Origin: Candidatus Poribacteria bacterium | GTDB taxonomy: Bacteria; Poribacteria; WGA-4E; WGA-3G | Direction: 5' to 3' | Length of the DNA: 42,684 nt | Assembly: GCA_021295715.1 (NCBI GenBank) | Contig: JAGWBV010000014.1 | Span: forward strand, 13,640-56,323 | In this document: in pieces, positions 1 to 7,690 of the stretch | Layout: the number at the start of each line of letters is the position of its first letter | How positions within the stretch are numbered: the first letter of the stretch is position 1 | Translations under genes and position numbers: made by a program | Notes under the pieces: model-generated | What the model saw: only the letters and a program-made list of their open reading frames with translations | What the model was told of the DNA's origin: nothing | The model's database searches: none

Positions 1-102
1 ATGCCGAATACACTCCTATTAAACCACATTTTAGACTGAATGTCAAGGAAAAAATGAACGTTTTGGTCCTTTCCAAGAGGGCGGTGTCGTAGGAAAATCA
101 GG

Positions 103-171
103 CATCTGCAACGAAGTGGCAGATGGTAACGGTTTCGTTGGAGAACCGACCGAAGGAAACCCAACGAAACC
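103..171. repeat. Two adjacent hairpins in the 249-nt leader before nrnA
   Basis: The first 249 bases contain no convincing gene. They hold two perfect inverted repeats: CATCTGC at 103-109 with GCAGATG at 119-125 (9-nt loop), and GGTTTCGTTGG at 131-141 with CCAACGAAACC at 161-171 (19-nt loop). Neither is followed by a T-tract in either direction, so a simple terminator is unlikely. They look like a REP-type palindromic repeat or the end of a small mobile element. The window edge prevents seeing whether a gene such as rbfA or truB lies just upstream. Confidence 0.5.
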
Positions 172-249
172 CCCGATTTTCCTAAACATCCCAAACCTAA
201 AGGATTGGGTTTTGACACCGAAGTTAGATAAGAAACGCAGCGATGCTTC

Positions 250-1281
250 ATGAACACCCTACAGATGGATAATACACACGAATACCAAGCACTCCTTACC
301 TTATTTGACCAATACCATACCTTCGCGCTTTCAACGCACATTAATCCCGATGGTGATGCAATCGGTTCCGAATTGGGACTTTACCTTTTCCTTAGAAAAT
401 TGGGTAAATCCGTAAAGATATTTAACTCGGATGTCGTCCCACCTAACTACCGATTCCTCCCGTTTTGGGATAGCATTGAGAACACGCATTCCGTTGGAAC
501 ATATCGTCCTGAAGTGTTGATTGTGTTAGACGCAAGTACCCTGGAGCGAATTGGAAAGGGACTTTCCCGATCCTTGTATCCTATACACAACCTCATTAAC
601 ATTGACCATCACGCCACTGCAGAGGCATTCGGCGACATTAACCTCATTGTCCCTACAGCTTCTTCCACTTCAGAGATCGTTTACAAACTCATTAAACACC
701 ATCAACTCCCGATATGCGAAGCGTGTGCGCTTTGTCTCTACACAGGGTTGATGTTTGATACCGGCTGTTTTCGACATAGTAATACCACAGCCGAGACCCA
801 TCAAATTGCCGCAGAATTAATTGGGATTGGCGGCTTCACTCCGGATGAAGTCTATCGGAATGTCTATGAACAGGTCCCTGTTGCTAAAATGCACCTGTTG
901 AGTGAGGTCCTCAGTACGTTGCAAATAACAGATGATGGAAAGATAGCATCGGTGTATGCAACACAAGCAATGTTTCGCAAAACTGGAACGGCTGCTGATG
1001 CGGTGGAGGGTGTTGTGAATCAGATCCAAGCCATTGCGGGTGTTGAGGTGGCACTCTGTGTGTCTGAGATGACGAATCGAAGTACAAAAGTGAGCCTGCG
1101 AAGCCAGGAATACGTTGATGTGAGTCAACTTGCCGCAGAGTTTCAAGGTGGCGGACACGCCCGCGCCGCAGGATGCCGGATTGCCATGCCCTACCCATTA
1201 GCCATTGCCACCCTTGTTCAAGCTTCACAACGCTACATTGATCCAAATCATCTGAGATATGGTGATTGCCAGAAGGATTGA
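250..1281 (+). CDS. nrnA: DHH/DHHA1 phosphoesterase, NrnA-like oligoribonuclease / pAp phosphatase
   Basis: A 343-residue cytoplasmic Mn-dependent phosphoesterase of the NrnA type. Such enzymes degrade nanoRNAs and/or dephosphorylate 3'-phosphoadenosine 5'-phosphate. Visible motifs: NPDGDAIGS near residue 33, a VLDAS aspartate near 92, the diagnostic IDHHAT near 118, LMFDTGCFRHS near 167, and the DHHA1 glycine motif GGGHARAAG near 300. The length is normal. The neighbours ribF, rpsO and pnp match the conserved bacterial block where nrnA normally sits (rbfA-nrnA-truB-ribF-rpsO-pnp), although truB is missing here. Its stop lies among the possible ribF starts, so the two genes are translationally coupled. 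The ATG at 250 has no strong Shine-Dalgarno; an in-frame ATG at 268 is an alternative. Confidence 0.93.
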   Translation: MNTLQMDNTHEYQALLTLFDQYHTFALSTHINPDGDAIGSELGLYLFLRKLGKSVKIFNSDVVPPNYRFLPFWDSIENTHSVGTYRPEVLIVLDASTLERIGKGLSRSLYPIHNLINIDHHATAEAFGDINLIVPTASSTSEIVYKLIKHHQLPICEACALCLYTGLMFDTGCFRHSNTTAETHQIAAELIGIGGFTPDEVYRNVYEQVPVAKMHLLSEVLSTLQITDDGKIASVYATQAMFRKTGTAADAVEGVVNQIQAIAGVEVALCVSEMTNRSTKVSLRSQEYVDVSQLAAEFQGGGHARAAGCRIAMPYPLAIATLVQASQRYIDPNHLRYGDCQKD

Positions 1282-1286
1282 GCAAC

Positions 1287-2258
1287 GTGGAAAATGCCGG
1301 TAGTGGGAGCGATTCACAGGTCGCAATCACATCTTATAATCTGACGGATATAGTTGAATTTGACAGAGAGACGGCTGTCACTTTCGGTGTGTTTGATGGA
1401 ATCCATCTTGGACACCAAGCCGTTATTAATGCCCTTCTTAAACGCGCTGCGCATGATAACCTTACGAGTGTATTGGTTGGTTTCTACCCACACCCACTTG
1501 CCTTCCTGGCTCCAGAGCGGTGCCCCGCTATCCTGACCCCCCTCTCCAAGCGTGTCGAAATACTTCACCAATTTGGTGTTGATGAGATCGTCATGCTCAG
1601 TTTTGATGCCCAGATTGCATCAATGTCTCCTGAATCCTTTGTAGCGCGCGTGCTTTTAGATAAATGTCGAGCAAAACACATCGTTGTTGGATATGCGTGC
1701 CAATTTGGAAAAAATCGGGGCGGCAATGCAGAACGATTGGTGGAACTTAGCAAGGAATATGCATTTGATGTTTCTATCGTGCCTCCGACAGAAGTCGATG
1801 GAGCTCCCGTCCATAGCACTCGGATCCGAGAAGCACTCGCACAAGGTGATCTTCAGCAGAGTTCCGAGTTATTGGGACGCCCCTATTCCTTGATCGGCAC
1901 TGTCGTTCATGGTGAGGGACGTGGCAGGGAAATTGGGTTTCCTACTGCGAATATAGAGACCCAGAATCAAGTCTATCCGCCTAATGGTGTTTATGCTATC
2001 CGGGCAAAGTTAGAGGAACGGTGGTTGGACGGGGTATTGAATATCGGCATGCGTCCTACGTTTAACGGTGTAAATATTCAGGTGGAGGGACACTTCTTCA
2101 ATTTTGATGAAATTATCTACGGTAAATGCGTAGAAATATTCTTCGTGGAGAAGATTAGAAGTGAAAAGAAATTCGCACGTCCAGAATTTCTGATTCAACA
2201 GATACACCGCGACATCGCAGCAGCGACGGAAATTCTCGCGTCGCCGACTTCCTCGTAG
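1287..2258 (+). CDS. ribF: Bifunctional riboflavin kinase / FAD synthetase
   Basis: Makes FMN from riboflavin and then FAD from FMN. The N-terminal nucleotidyltransferase domain shows GVFDGIHLGH and the STRIREAL (ISST.IR type) motif. The C-terminal kinase domain shows GREIGFPTANI, GVLNIGMRPTF and a (V)EGHFFNFDEIIYG version of the usual E.HIFDF..D.YG motif. Start choice: an in-frame TTG at 1266 would overlap nrnA by 16 nt, and TTG 1278 is too close to the AGAAGGA box at 1271-1277. GTG at 1287, 9 nt after that box and 5 nt past the nrnA stop, is the best-placed start. The product is then about 323 residues, normal for RibF. It supplies flavin for NuoF and PdxH encoded downstream. Confidence 0.93.
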   Translation: MENAGSGSDSQVAITSYNLTDIVEFDRETAVTFGVFDGIHLGHQAVINALLKRAAHDNLTSVLVGFYPHPLAFLAPERCPAILTPLSKRVEILHQFGVDEIVMLSFDAQIASMSPESFVARVLLDKCRAKHIVVGYACQFGKNRGGNAERLVELSKEYAFDVSIVPPTEVDGAPVHSTRIREALAQGDLQQSSELLGRPYSLIGTVVHGEGRGREIGFPTANIETQNQVYPPNGVYAIRAKLEERWLDGVLNIGMRPTFNGVNIQVEGHFFNFDEIIYGKCVEIFFVEKIRSEKKFARPEFLIQQIHRDIAAATEILASPTSS

Positions 2259-2305
2259 GTGATGCTCTTTAAACGTAGGTGTCACCAAAGGATGATGAGT
2301 TTAAT

Positions 2306-2334
2306 TTGAATTTTGCGTTGATTTGTGATATTAT
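2306..2334 (+). promoter_or_regulatory. Sigma70-type promoter for rpsO(-pnp)
   Basis: TTGAAT at 2306-2311 and TATTAT at 2329-2334 are separated by exactly 17 bp. The start would fall about 190 nt before rpsO, leaving a long 5' untranslated region. That is compatible with the S15 autoregulation known in other bacteria, although no specific S15-binding fold was established here. Confidence 0.55.
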
Positions 2335-2526
2335 ATATGTATCAAATATAGGTAGAGAAGGGAACGATCTCCCGAATGCGACTTAGTTTTCATCCATAGA
2401 TAATGTTTTATCAAGCCCGGATGTCTCGTCGTATTACCTTTACGAGATATCTCGCCTTGGATTTAGCAAGTTTCGTAAACTTGCTATAACAAAAGTGAGT
2501 TGTTCCACCCAAAGGAGGTGACGTAA

Positions 2527-2817
2527 TTGGCAATTGATGCAGCAGAGAAGAAGGAATTAATCCAAAAGTACCAGACCCATCAACAAGACACTGGTTCCCC
2601 GGAGACTCAAGTGGCAATTTTGAATGCGCGTATTAAACAGTTGACTACGCATTTTCAGACCCACCGAAAAGACTATCACTCGCGCCATGGGCTTTTCCGA
2701 TTGGTTGGCAAGCAGCGCCGCTTGTTACGGTATCTTTACAAGAAAGACGCAACACGCTATTACCGTTTAATTAATGAGCTTGGAATTCGTGACACTATCG
2801 GATCGAGGAGGAGTTAG
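2527..2817 (+). CDS. rpsO: 30S ribosomal protein S15
   Basis: Primary 16S rRNA-binding protein of the small subunit platform. The 96-residue sequence carries the S15 signature: TGSPETQVAILNARI near residue 21, the H..D.HSR motif and GLFRLVGKQRRLLRYL. It is about 7 residues longer than the usual 89, with a short tail after ELGIRDTIG. The start is TTG at 2527, fixed by a near-perfect Shine-Dalgarno (AAAGGAGGTGA, 2511-2521). The first residue after it (ALA-type 'AIDAAEKK') agrees with the family N-terminus. A TTG start behind so strong a site may help keep translation tunable; S15 represses its own translation in other bacteria. Confidence 0.97.
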   Translation: MAIDAAEKKELIQKYQTHQQDTGSPETQVAILNARIKQLTTHFQTHRKDYHSRHGLFRLVGKQRRLLRYLYKKDATRYYRLINELGIRDTIGSRRS

Positions 2818-2827
2818 ATTTTATACG

Positions 2828-2857
2828 GGTACCGAGCGAGTTTGTCGTCTCGGTGCC
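2828..2857 (+). other. Hairpin between rpsO and pnp
   Basis: GGTACCGAG (2828-2836) pairs with CTCGGTGCC (2849-2857), a 9-bp stem with one G-U pair and a 12-nt loop. There is no T-tract after it, so it is not a classical terminator. In E. coli a stem between rpsO and pnp is cut by RNase III and is used by PNPase to repress itself; this hairpin is in the equivalent place (inference by position). The rest of the 238-nt gap shows no gene. Confidence 0.45.
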
Positions 2858-3055
2858 AAGCGGGCCCACACCAGTCTTATCTTGCGATACATGTCGTAGG
2901 AATTGTCAGAGCGGTATTGTATGATGTTTAAAGATTAGACACATTGCTTGCAAATCGACGAGACTTTTCCGGTGACGGCTGTTCTTAACCGCTTTTTACA
3001 GTCTATACTTGGTGACACGACGAAATAAATAGGAAATACAGGAGTAGTATATAGA

Positions 3056-5425
3056 ATGAAAGTTGAAATGCAACTTGGGAGCGAAAAGTTATCAATTGAA
3101 ACCGGAAAAGTTGCGAAACAGGCAGATGGTGCCGTTTGGGTGCAATACGGTGGAACGGTTGTTTTAGTCACGGTGGTAGCCGATGATGCTGAACATGACC
3201 TCGATTTCTTTCCTTTAACCGTAGATTACCGTGAAAGGGCATACGCCACTGGAAGGATACCGACAGTTTACGGTAGGCGCGAACCACGTCCAGGAACATC
3301 AGAACAGTTGGTCGCTCGTTTAATTGACCACTGCATTCGCCCTCTCTTTCCAAAGGACTTTAAAGCTGAAGTACAAGTTTTATGTAACGTGTTTTCATCG
3401 GATGGTATTCATCCAGCAGATGTTCCTGCTCTTATCGGAACCTCTGCGGCATTGTCGATTTCCGATATCCCCTTTAATGGACCCGTTGCTGCTGTCACCG
3501 TCGGAAAAGTTGAAGACCGGGTAATCATCAACCCGACTTACGAAGAGTTGCACGCCTCAAGTATAGAATTGTTCGTCAGTGGCAAAGCGGATGCCGTTAT
3601 GTCTGTCGAAGGTGGTGGACATGAAATCCCTGAAGATGAAGTCATTGAAACAATTATCACCGCCCACACGCAGATACAAGAAATCATCAAACTTCAAGAG
3701 GGGTTAGCTGCGGGTTGTAGTAACACAAAACGCGACTATGCCTCTAAAAGTGTCAAGTCTGACCTGAGTAGTCGTGTTCGAGATCTCGCGACGACCCGTA
3801 TTCGGGAATCGATCGGGATGTCAGACAAGAAGTCGCGTGAGGATTACCTCGAACAGGTGCAGACAGAAGTACTCTCAGAAATTCTTGAGGATACACCAGA
3901 GGAAGTCGATCCGAATGCAACAAAAGATACCATCACCATCTTAAGTGAAATCGAAAAAGAAGAGATGCGTGAAGCGATTCTTACGCAGGGGAAACGTGTT
4001 GATGGTCGAGGTGTAACCGACATTCGCCCGATTTCAGGAGAAGTGGCATTACTTCCACACACTCACGGCTCCGCTTTGTTTAGCAGAGGGCAAACACAGG
4101 CACTCTGTGTAACAACACTCGGTACATCCGGTGATGAAGATGTACAACGCGGTCTTGATGGCGAAGTAAGACGCTCCTTCTTTTTACATTATAACTTCCC
4201 ACCCTTCAGTACGGGGGAAGTCAAACGCATGATGGGACCCGGGCGCCGCGAAATCGGACACGGGGCACTCGCGCAAAAGGCACTGGAACCGGTCATCCCG
4301 GATAAAGAAGATTTTCATTATACCATTCGAATCGTCTCTGAGATTTTGGAATCTAACGCCTCATCTTCAATGGCAACTGTCTGCGGTGCAACACTCGCAC
4401 TGTTAGATGCAGGTGTCCCACTTAAAAGACCCGTTGCGGGGATCGGTGTCGGTCTTATCAAGGAAGGTGAACAGGAAGCCATCCTTACCGATATGCTCGG
4501 AACTGAAGACTTTCTCGGCGATATGGACTTCAAAGTAGCCGGAACCAGTGAAGGTGTCACGGCTATACAGATGGACATCAAGATTGAGGGTGTTACGCCT
4601 GAGTTGATGCGTCGGGCAATTCATCAGGCAAGAGAGGCGCGTCTTTCAGTCATCGAACAGATGAATGCTGTCATAGCTGAACCGCGTGCGGAGTTGTCCC
4701 CCTACGCCCCTCGCATTTATTCTCTCCAAATTGCGCAGCAGAAGATCAAAGATCTCATTGGTCCGCGTGGTAAAACTGTGCAGGGCATCCAAGAAGAAAC
4801 AAACACGACCATCAATATCGAAGATGATGGGACTGTCGAAGTTGCTGCGACAAGCGCAGAAGATGTGAAACGTGCAGAAGAGAAGATTCGGGCAATCACC
4901 GCTATGCCTGAGATTGGCAAGGAATACACCGGTAAGGTGGTCCGCACGGCACCCTTTGGAGCGTTTGTTGAAATCCTGCCCGGTAAAGATGGACTTGTTC
5001 ATATTTCACAGATGGGAGACGGATATGTCCGTCGCGCAGAGGATGTTATGCAGGTTGGTGACGAGGTTACCGTTCGCATTCTCACGATTGACGACCAGGA
5101 TCGCGTAGATCTGACACTTGTTGCCGCAGGTGGTGTCCCTGTTGCGGAACTGAATATTGGATCAGATGACGATCGCGGCGAGGTCGGATCCGATTGGAAT
5201 GCTTCCAGAGAATCCCGAGACTCCGGTGGGCGCTCTAACTACCGTGATAATCGTGATAACCGTGATAATCGTGATAATCGTGATAATCGTGATAATCGTG
5301 ATTACCGTGACAGACGTTCTAATGACTCACGCGAACGGCGCGGGAATCGCTATGATCAACGTGACAATTCTCGCGATTTCCGGAATCAACGCTCACCGCG
5401 CATTCCCAAAGGGCGTTCTCGGTAG
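3056..5425 (+). CDS. pnp: Polyribonucleotide nucleotidyltransferase (PNPase)
   Basis: Phosphorolytic 3'-5' exoribonuclease of mRNA decay. The 789 residues hold two RNase PH domains separated by the helical domain. The catalytic D..D.K set is in FLGDMDFKVAGTSEG (about residues 480-500). A KH domain spans about 548-610 with GPRGK at its loop, and an S1 domain about 618-690 (GKVVRTAPFGAFVEI). The tail from about 695 is highly charged and contains a run of R-D-N triplets at about 730-752 encoded by a 9-bp DNA repeat; PNPases are usually near 700 residues, so this tail is an extension. The start ATG at 3056 follows GGAG at 3041-3044. Confidence 0.97.
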   Translation: MKVEMQLGSEKLSIETGKVAKQADGAVWVQYGGTVVLVTVVADDAEHDLDFFPLTVDYRERAYATGRIPTVYGRREPRPGTSEQLVARLIDHCIRPLFPKDFKAEVQVLCNVFSSDGIHPADVPALIGTSAALSISDIPFNGPVAAVTVGKVEDRVIINPTYEELHASSIELFVSGKADAVMSVEGGGHEIPEDEVIETIITAHTQIQEIIKLQEGLAAGCSNTKRDYASKSVKSDLSSRVRDLATTRIRESIGMSDKKSREDYLEQVQTEVLSEILEDTPEEVDPNATKDTITILSEIEKEEMREAILTQGKRVDGRGVTDIRPISGEVALLPHTHGSALFSRGQTQALCVTTLGTSGDEDVQRGLDGEVRRSFFLHYNFPPFSTGEVKRMMGPGRREIGHGALAQKALEPVIPDKEDFHYTIRIVSEILESNASSSMATVCGATLALLDAGVPLKRPVAGIGVGLIKEGEQEAILTDMLGTEDFLGDMDFKVAGTSEGVTAIQMDIKIEGVTPELMRRAIHQAREARLSVIEQMNAVIAEPRAELSPYAPRIYSLQIAQQKIKDLIGPRGKTVQGIQEETNTTINIEDDGTVEVAATSAEDVKRAEEKIRAITAMPEIGKEYTGKVVRTAPFGAFVEILPGKDGLVHISQMGDGYVRRAEDVMQVGDEVTVRILTIDDQDRVDLTLVAAGGVPVAELNIGSDDDRGEVGSDWNASRESRDSGGRSNYRDNRDNRDNRDNRDNRDNRDYRDRRSNDSRERRGNRYDQRDNSRDFRNQRSPRIPKGRSR
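5243..5311 (+). repeat. 9-bp tandem repeat inside pnp
   Basis: Six near-identical copies of CGTGATAAT in a row, then two degenerate copies (CGTGATTAC, CGTGACAGA). The period is three codons, so gain or loss of units keeps the frame. It encodes the RDN-rich stretch of the PNPase tail. Confidence 0.9.
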
Positions 5426-5467
5426 TACAAAACGCATTGTAACAACCAACTCACATAGAAATCGAAG

Positions 5468-5500
5468 TAGGGTGAAGGGCAGTTCCTTTACCCTATTTTT
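5468..5500 (+). terminator. Rho-independent terminator after pnp
   Basis: TAGGGTGAAGG (5468-5478) pairs with CCTTTACCCTA (5485-5495), an 11-bp stem with one G-U pair and a 6-nt loop, followed directly by TTTTT (5496-5500). It closes the nrnA-ribF-rpsO-pnp block. Confidence 0.88.
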
Positions 5501-5565
5501 ATATTTAAGCCCCAATACCATTGGCTTTCGGTAATTGATCTTGTAGTCAAATCGGATTAAATATT

Positions 5566-5594
5566 TTGCATGTTCCCCGCACTTATGCTATAAT
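5566..5594 (+). promoter_or_regulatory. Extended -10 promoter for the envelope genes
   Basis: TTGCAT at 5566-5571, a 17-bp spacer and TATAAT at 5589-5594, with TG one base before the -10 (TGCTATAAT). The transcription start would be near 5602, giving a leader of about 87 nt before the small membrane-protein gene at 5689. The same TGC-TAWAAT -10 recurs elsewhere in the window. Confidence 0.75.
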
Positions 5595-5688
5595 ATGAAC
5601 ATTATAAAGCGATCTGATCTTTAGGCAAAAACGATACAGCCGCCCGTATAGACGAAGTAAAACACACCACCGAAATGAGGATAAACCG

Positions 5689-5949
5689 ATGAGATCACGA
5701 CGGAATCTAACGAAACACGCTTTTGATAAAGGCGATTTACTCGATCAGAGATGGCTCACCTATCTTTTAGCCGTTGTTCTAATACTCCTTGTTCTTGTCT
5801 TTGTTGTGCTATTGTCGCCGACTTATAAACGGTACGTTGTTGATACTGTCAAATCTGTGTTTTATGGTGGAAAACAGACAGCACCACGACCGAGAGCTGC
5901 CCCAGTAAATTTTCAGCGACCTGTCTTAATAAAGGGGCTAATGTTTTAA
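5689..5949 (+). CDS. Small single-pass membrane protein of unknown function
   Basis: An 86-residue protein with a basic N-terminus, one strong transmembrane helix at about residues 25-43 (rich in L, V and I), and a basic C-terminal tail with several prolines. The pattern suggests an inner-membrane protein with a short soluble segment. I do not recognise the family. It has its own promoter 95 nt upstream and is followed after 94 nt by the LptE-like lipoprotein gene, so it may be the first gene of an envelope operon. The charged start and good promoter support it being real; function is unknown. Confidence 0.6.
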   Translation: MRSRRNLTKHAFDKGDLLDQRWLTYLLAVVLILLVLVFVVLLSPTYKRYVVDTVKSVFYGGKQTAPRPRAAPVNFQRPVLIKGLMF

Positions 5950-6043
5950 ACGGAACAGACAAAAATTGGGCGATTCGGAGGCACGAAACTAACTTTAGGA
6001 CACCCGTCGGATCGCGTTTTCCGACAAAATTCGGGAGAGAAAA

Positions 6044-6562
6044 ATGTCTAAAACGTTGTTCATCTTAGTAGGATTACCGATTTTGTTAATTTTGATTTCT
6101 GGGTGCGGTTATGTTTCCAAATCAGAGTATCTGGAACACATTTCAACCATTCGTATTACACCTATTGAAATCCTGGATGCTGATTTTGCTTATGATAACG
6201 CCTCACAGCGCCCTAATGATGAAGTCATCCATGAGAAACTCACCCAACGCTTCAACCGTAAATGGCGAGACGGAAACGATGCCGAATTTACGATGCGGAT
6301 ACAGGATTACAATGTAAAGGAGCACGGATTCGGACCTAACGGCGAGGTCGAACTCGTGCGGATGACGCTTCAGATAGAGTATCAATTTATAGATAGGATC
6401 CGGGGTCAAATTATTGACGAAAGTGATAACTACCTCCAAGTTCACGATTTCTATATTGTCCCAAATCGGGCTGAACCGATGGAATCCGGTGAAGAAGCCA
6501 GAAGGCTTATTGTAGAAGAGTTGATTGAGGACCTTTACAATCAGTTGGCTGAGCAGTGGTAG
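6044..6562 (+). CDS. lptE: LptE-like outer-membrane lipoprotein (LPS assembly)
   Basis: A 172-residue lipoprotein: hydrophobic signal at 1-20 with lipobox L-I-S-G and lipidated C21 followed by GY, the GCGY start typical of LptE/RlpB proteins. The remainder is a soluble alternating-strand domain (STIRITPIEI, AEFTMRIQDY, VRMTLQIEYQF) ending in a helix (VEELIEDLYNQLAEQW) like the LptE C-terminus. LptE plugs the LptD barrel and receives LPS at the outer membrane. Family assignment rests on architecture and end motifs rather than strong identity. ATG 6044 follows GGGAGAGA. A small hairpin (GTCGGA 6006-6011 with TCCGAC 6020-6025) lies in the leader. The next gene starts 31 nt downstream. Confidence 0.6.
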   Translation: MSKTLFILVGLPILLILISGCGYVSKSEYLEHISTIRITPIEILDADFAYDNASQRPNDEVIHEKLTQRFNRKWRDGNDAEFTMRIQDYNVKEHGFGPNGEVELVRMTLQIEYQFIDRIRGQIIDESDNYLQVHDFYIVPNRAEPMESGEEARRLIVEELIEDLYNQLAEQW

Positions 6563-6593
6563 TAGCAGAGCTGAGTGCTGGAGTCCTCGTCCC

Positions 6594-7637
6594 ATGAAAC
6601 ATAAAACAGAATTCCCTTCTCAAAGACTTCATCGTTTTTCACTTTGCTTGGCTTTTTTTTGCAGTTTGGTGCTGATCTCGTGCGGTGAAGAGCACGGAAA
6701 TTGGACGGCTGTTCAACAGGAGGGTGCGTATATTTACGGGGTCTGGCACAGCACGACCTTGAAGAGAGCGGAACAGGCGATGCAGGAGGTTTTTGAAAAC
6801 ATTCGGAGCACATCGATACAGCCGACAGAATCGCGAAAGGTGCGAGACGTTGGGAAAACAGATACTTCGCCTGAACTTCTCTTACCGAGCGATGGTGAAA
6901 TATTGGATTGGGTACAGTCGCGCGCACCATCAACCAACGAAGGCAAAACCCTTTATCGGTATAGAGCCGCGGAACCGGATTTGTTCTACGCTTACGGTTT
7001 CCAGCGGCAGGCGGAGGTGGAGTACCAAACGCCTCGATTCGGTTCAAAGCCTTTGATTTTGCTCGAAATTTTCGATATGGACACACCTGAAAATGCATTT
7101 GGGATTTATAACTTTCACATCTATCCGCAAGTAAAATTTGAATGGGTGGGCAGCAAGGCGATCCTTTCGGGCGGGTATCTCCGGTTCTCAAAAGGGAAAT
7201 ATTTTATTCAGATCGAAGGCTACGAATTCGCGACGGGTATTCGTGAAGCGATGATTCTACTCGCCAAAAATATCGCCTCACGGATTAAAGAACCTGCTTC
7301 AGAATCACCAATGCTTACTTTACTTCCAAGCAATAAGATGAGTGGAAGCGTCAAGTTATTCCGATCGAATTGGGCACTGCGTCAAATTTACAACACGTTG
7401 CCCGTCAATGTGCCAGAACTGAGTGATACAGCCGTCGGCGTATCTGCTCGTTATCAGGATAATCCAGATTTAAAAAATTGGATGGAGGCACAGATCGTTT
7501 TTATCATCCGTTTTCCCGACGCTTCAGTGGCAGAATCTGCCTATACTGCTTACCAAGATTCTGTGATGGAGAAGGCTCTGCCTCTTGAAGTTGGCACAAC
7601 TGGACCGATCCTTGTGAACGAACCTTTAATTCCCTAA
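6594..7637 (+). CDS. DUF6599-type lipoprotein
   Basis: A 347-residue predicted lipoprotein. From the ATG at 6594 the signal peptide runs to a lipobox L-I-S-C with C30. An earlier in-frame ATG at 6525 lies inside lptE and would put about 23 residues before the signal, so 6594 with GGAG at 6580-6583 is preferred. The body contains LLPSDGEILDW, YRYRAAEPDLFYAYGF and EIFDMDTPENAFGIYNF, which match what I know of the DUF6599 family in spacing and in the D(M)..P.NAFGI motif. The biochemical role of the family is unknown. Context with an LptE-like protein suggests an envelope function (inference). Confidence 0.65.
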   Translation: MKHKTEFPSQRLHRFSLCLAFFCSLVLISCGEEHGNWTAVQQEGAYIYGVWHSTTLKRAEQAMQEVFENIRSTSIQPTESRKVRDVGKTDTSPELLLPSDGEILDWVQSRAPSTNEGKTLYRYRAAEPDLFYAYGFQRQAEVEYQTPRFGSKPLILLEIFDMDTPENAFGIYNFHIYPQVKFEWVGSKAILSGGYLRFSKGKYFIQIEGYEFATGIREAMILLAKNIASRIKEPASESPMLTLLPSNKMSGSVKLFRSNWALRQIYNTLPVNVPELSDTAVGVSARYQDNPDLKNWMEAQIVFIIRFPDASVAESAYTAYQDSVMEKALPLEVGTTGPILVNEPLIP

Positions 7638-7649
7638 AGTTTTAACTCA

Positions 7650-7679
7650 CGTCGTTTCTCCGCAAGGAAAATTAAAAAT
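7650..7679 (+). repeat. Leader-module copy upstream of the amidohydrolase gene
   Basis: CGTCGTTTCTCCGCAAGG followed by an A/T-rich run matches the 3' end of the composite repeats described at 13.0, 26.6 and 28.4 kb. Here a second, ordinary Shine-Dalgarno (AGGAG, 7680-7684) has been added between the module and the start codon at 7691. Confidence 0.6.
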
Positions 7680-7690
7680 AGGAGTTTCTC

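Noticed and set aside
6541-7191. Minus-strand open frame (216 codons) opposite the DUF6599 gene
   Set aside because: Shadow of a lipoprotein gene that has a signal peptide and ribosome site; no features of its own.
7638-7690. Possible glycine riboswitch before the gcv genes
   Set aside because: Only 53 nt are available and they contain the repeat leader module; no tandem aptamer pattern.
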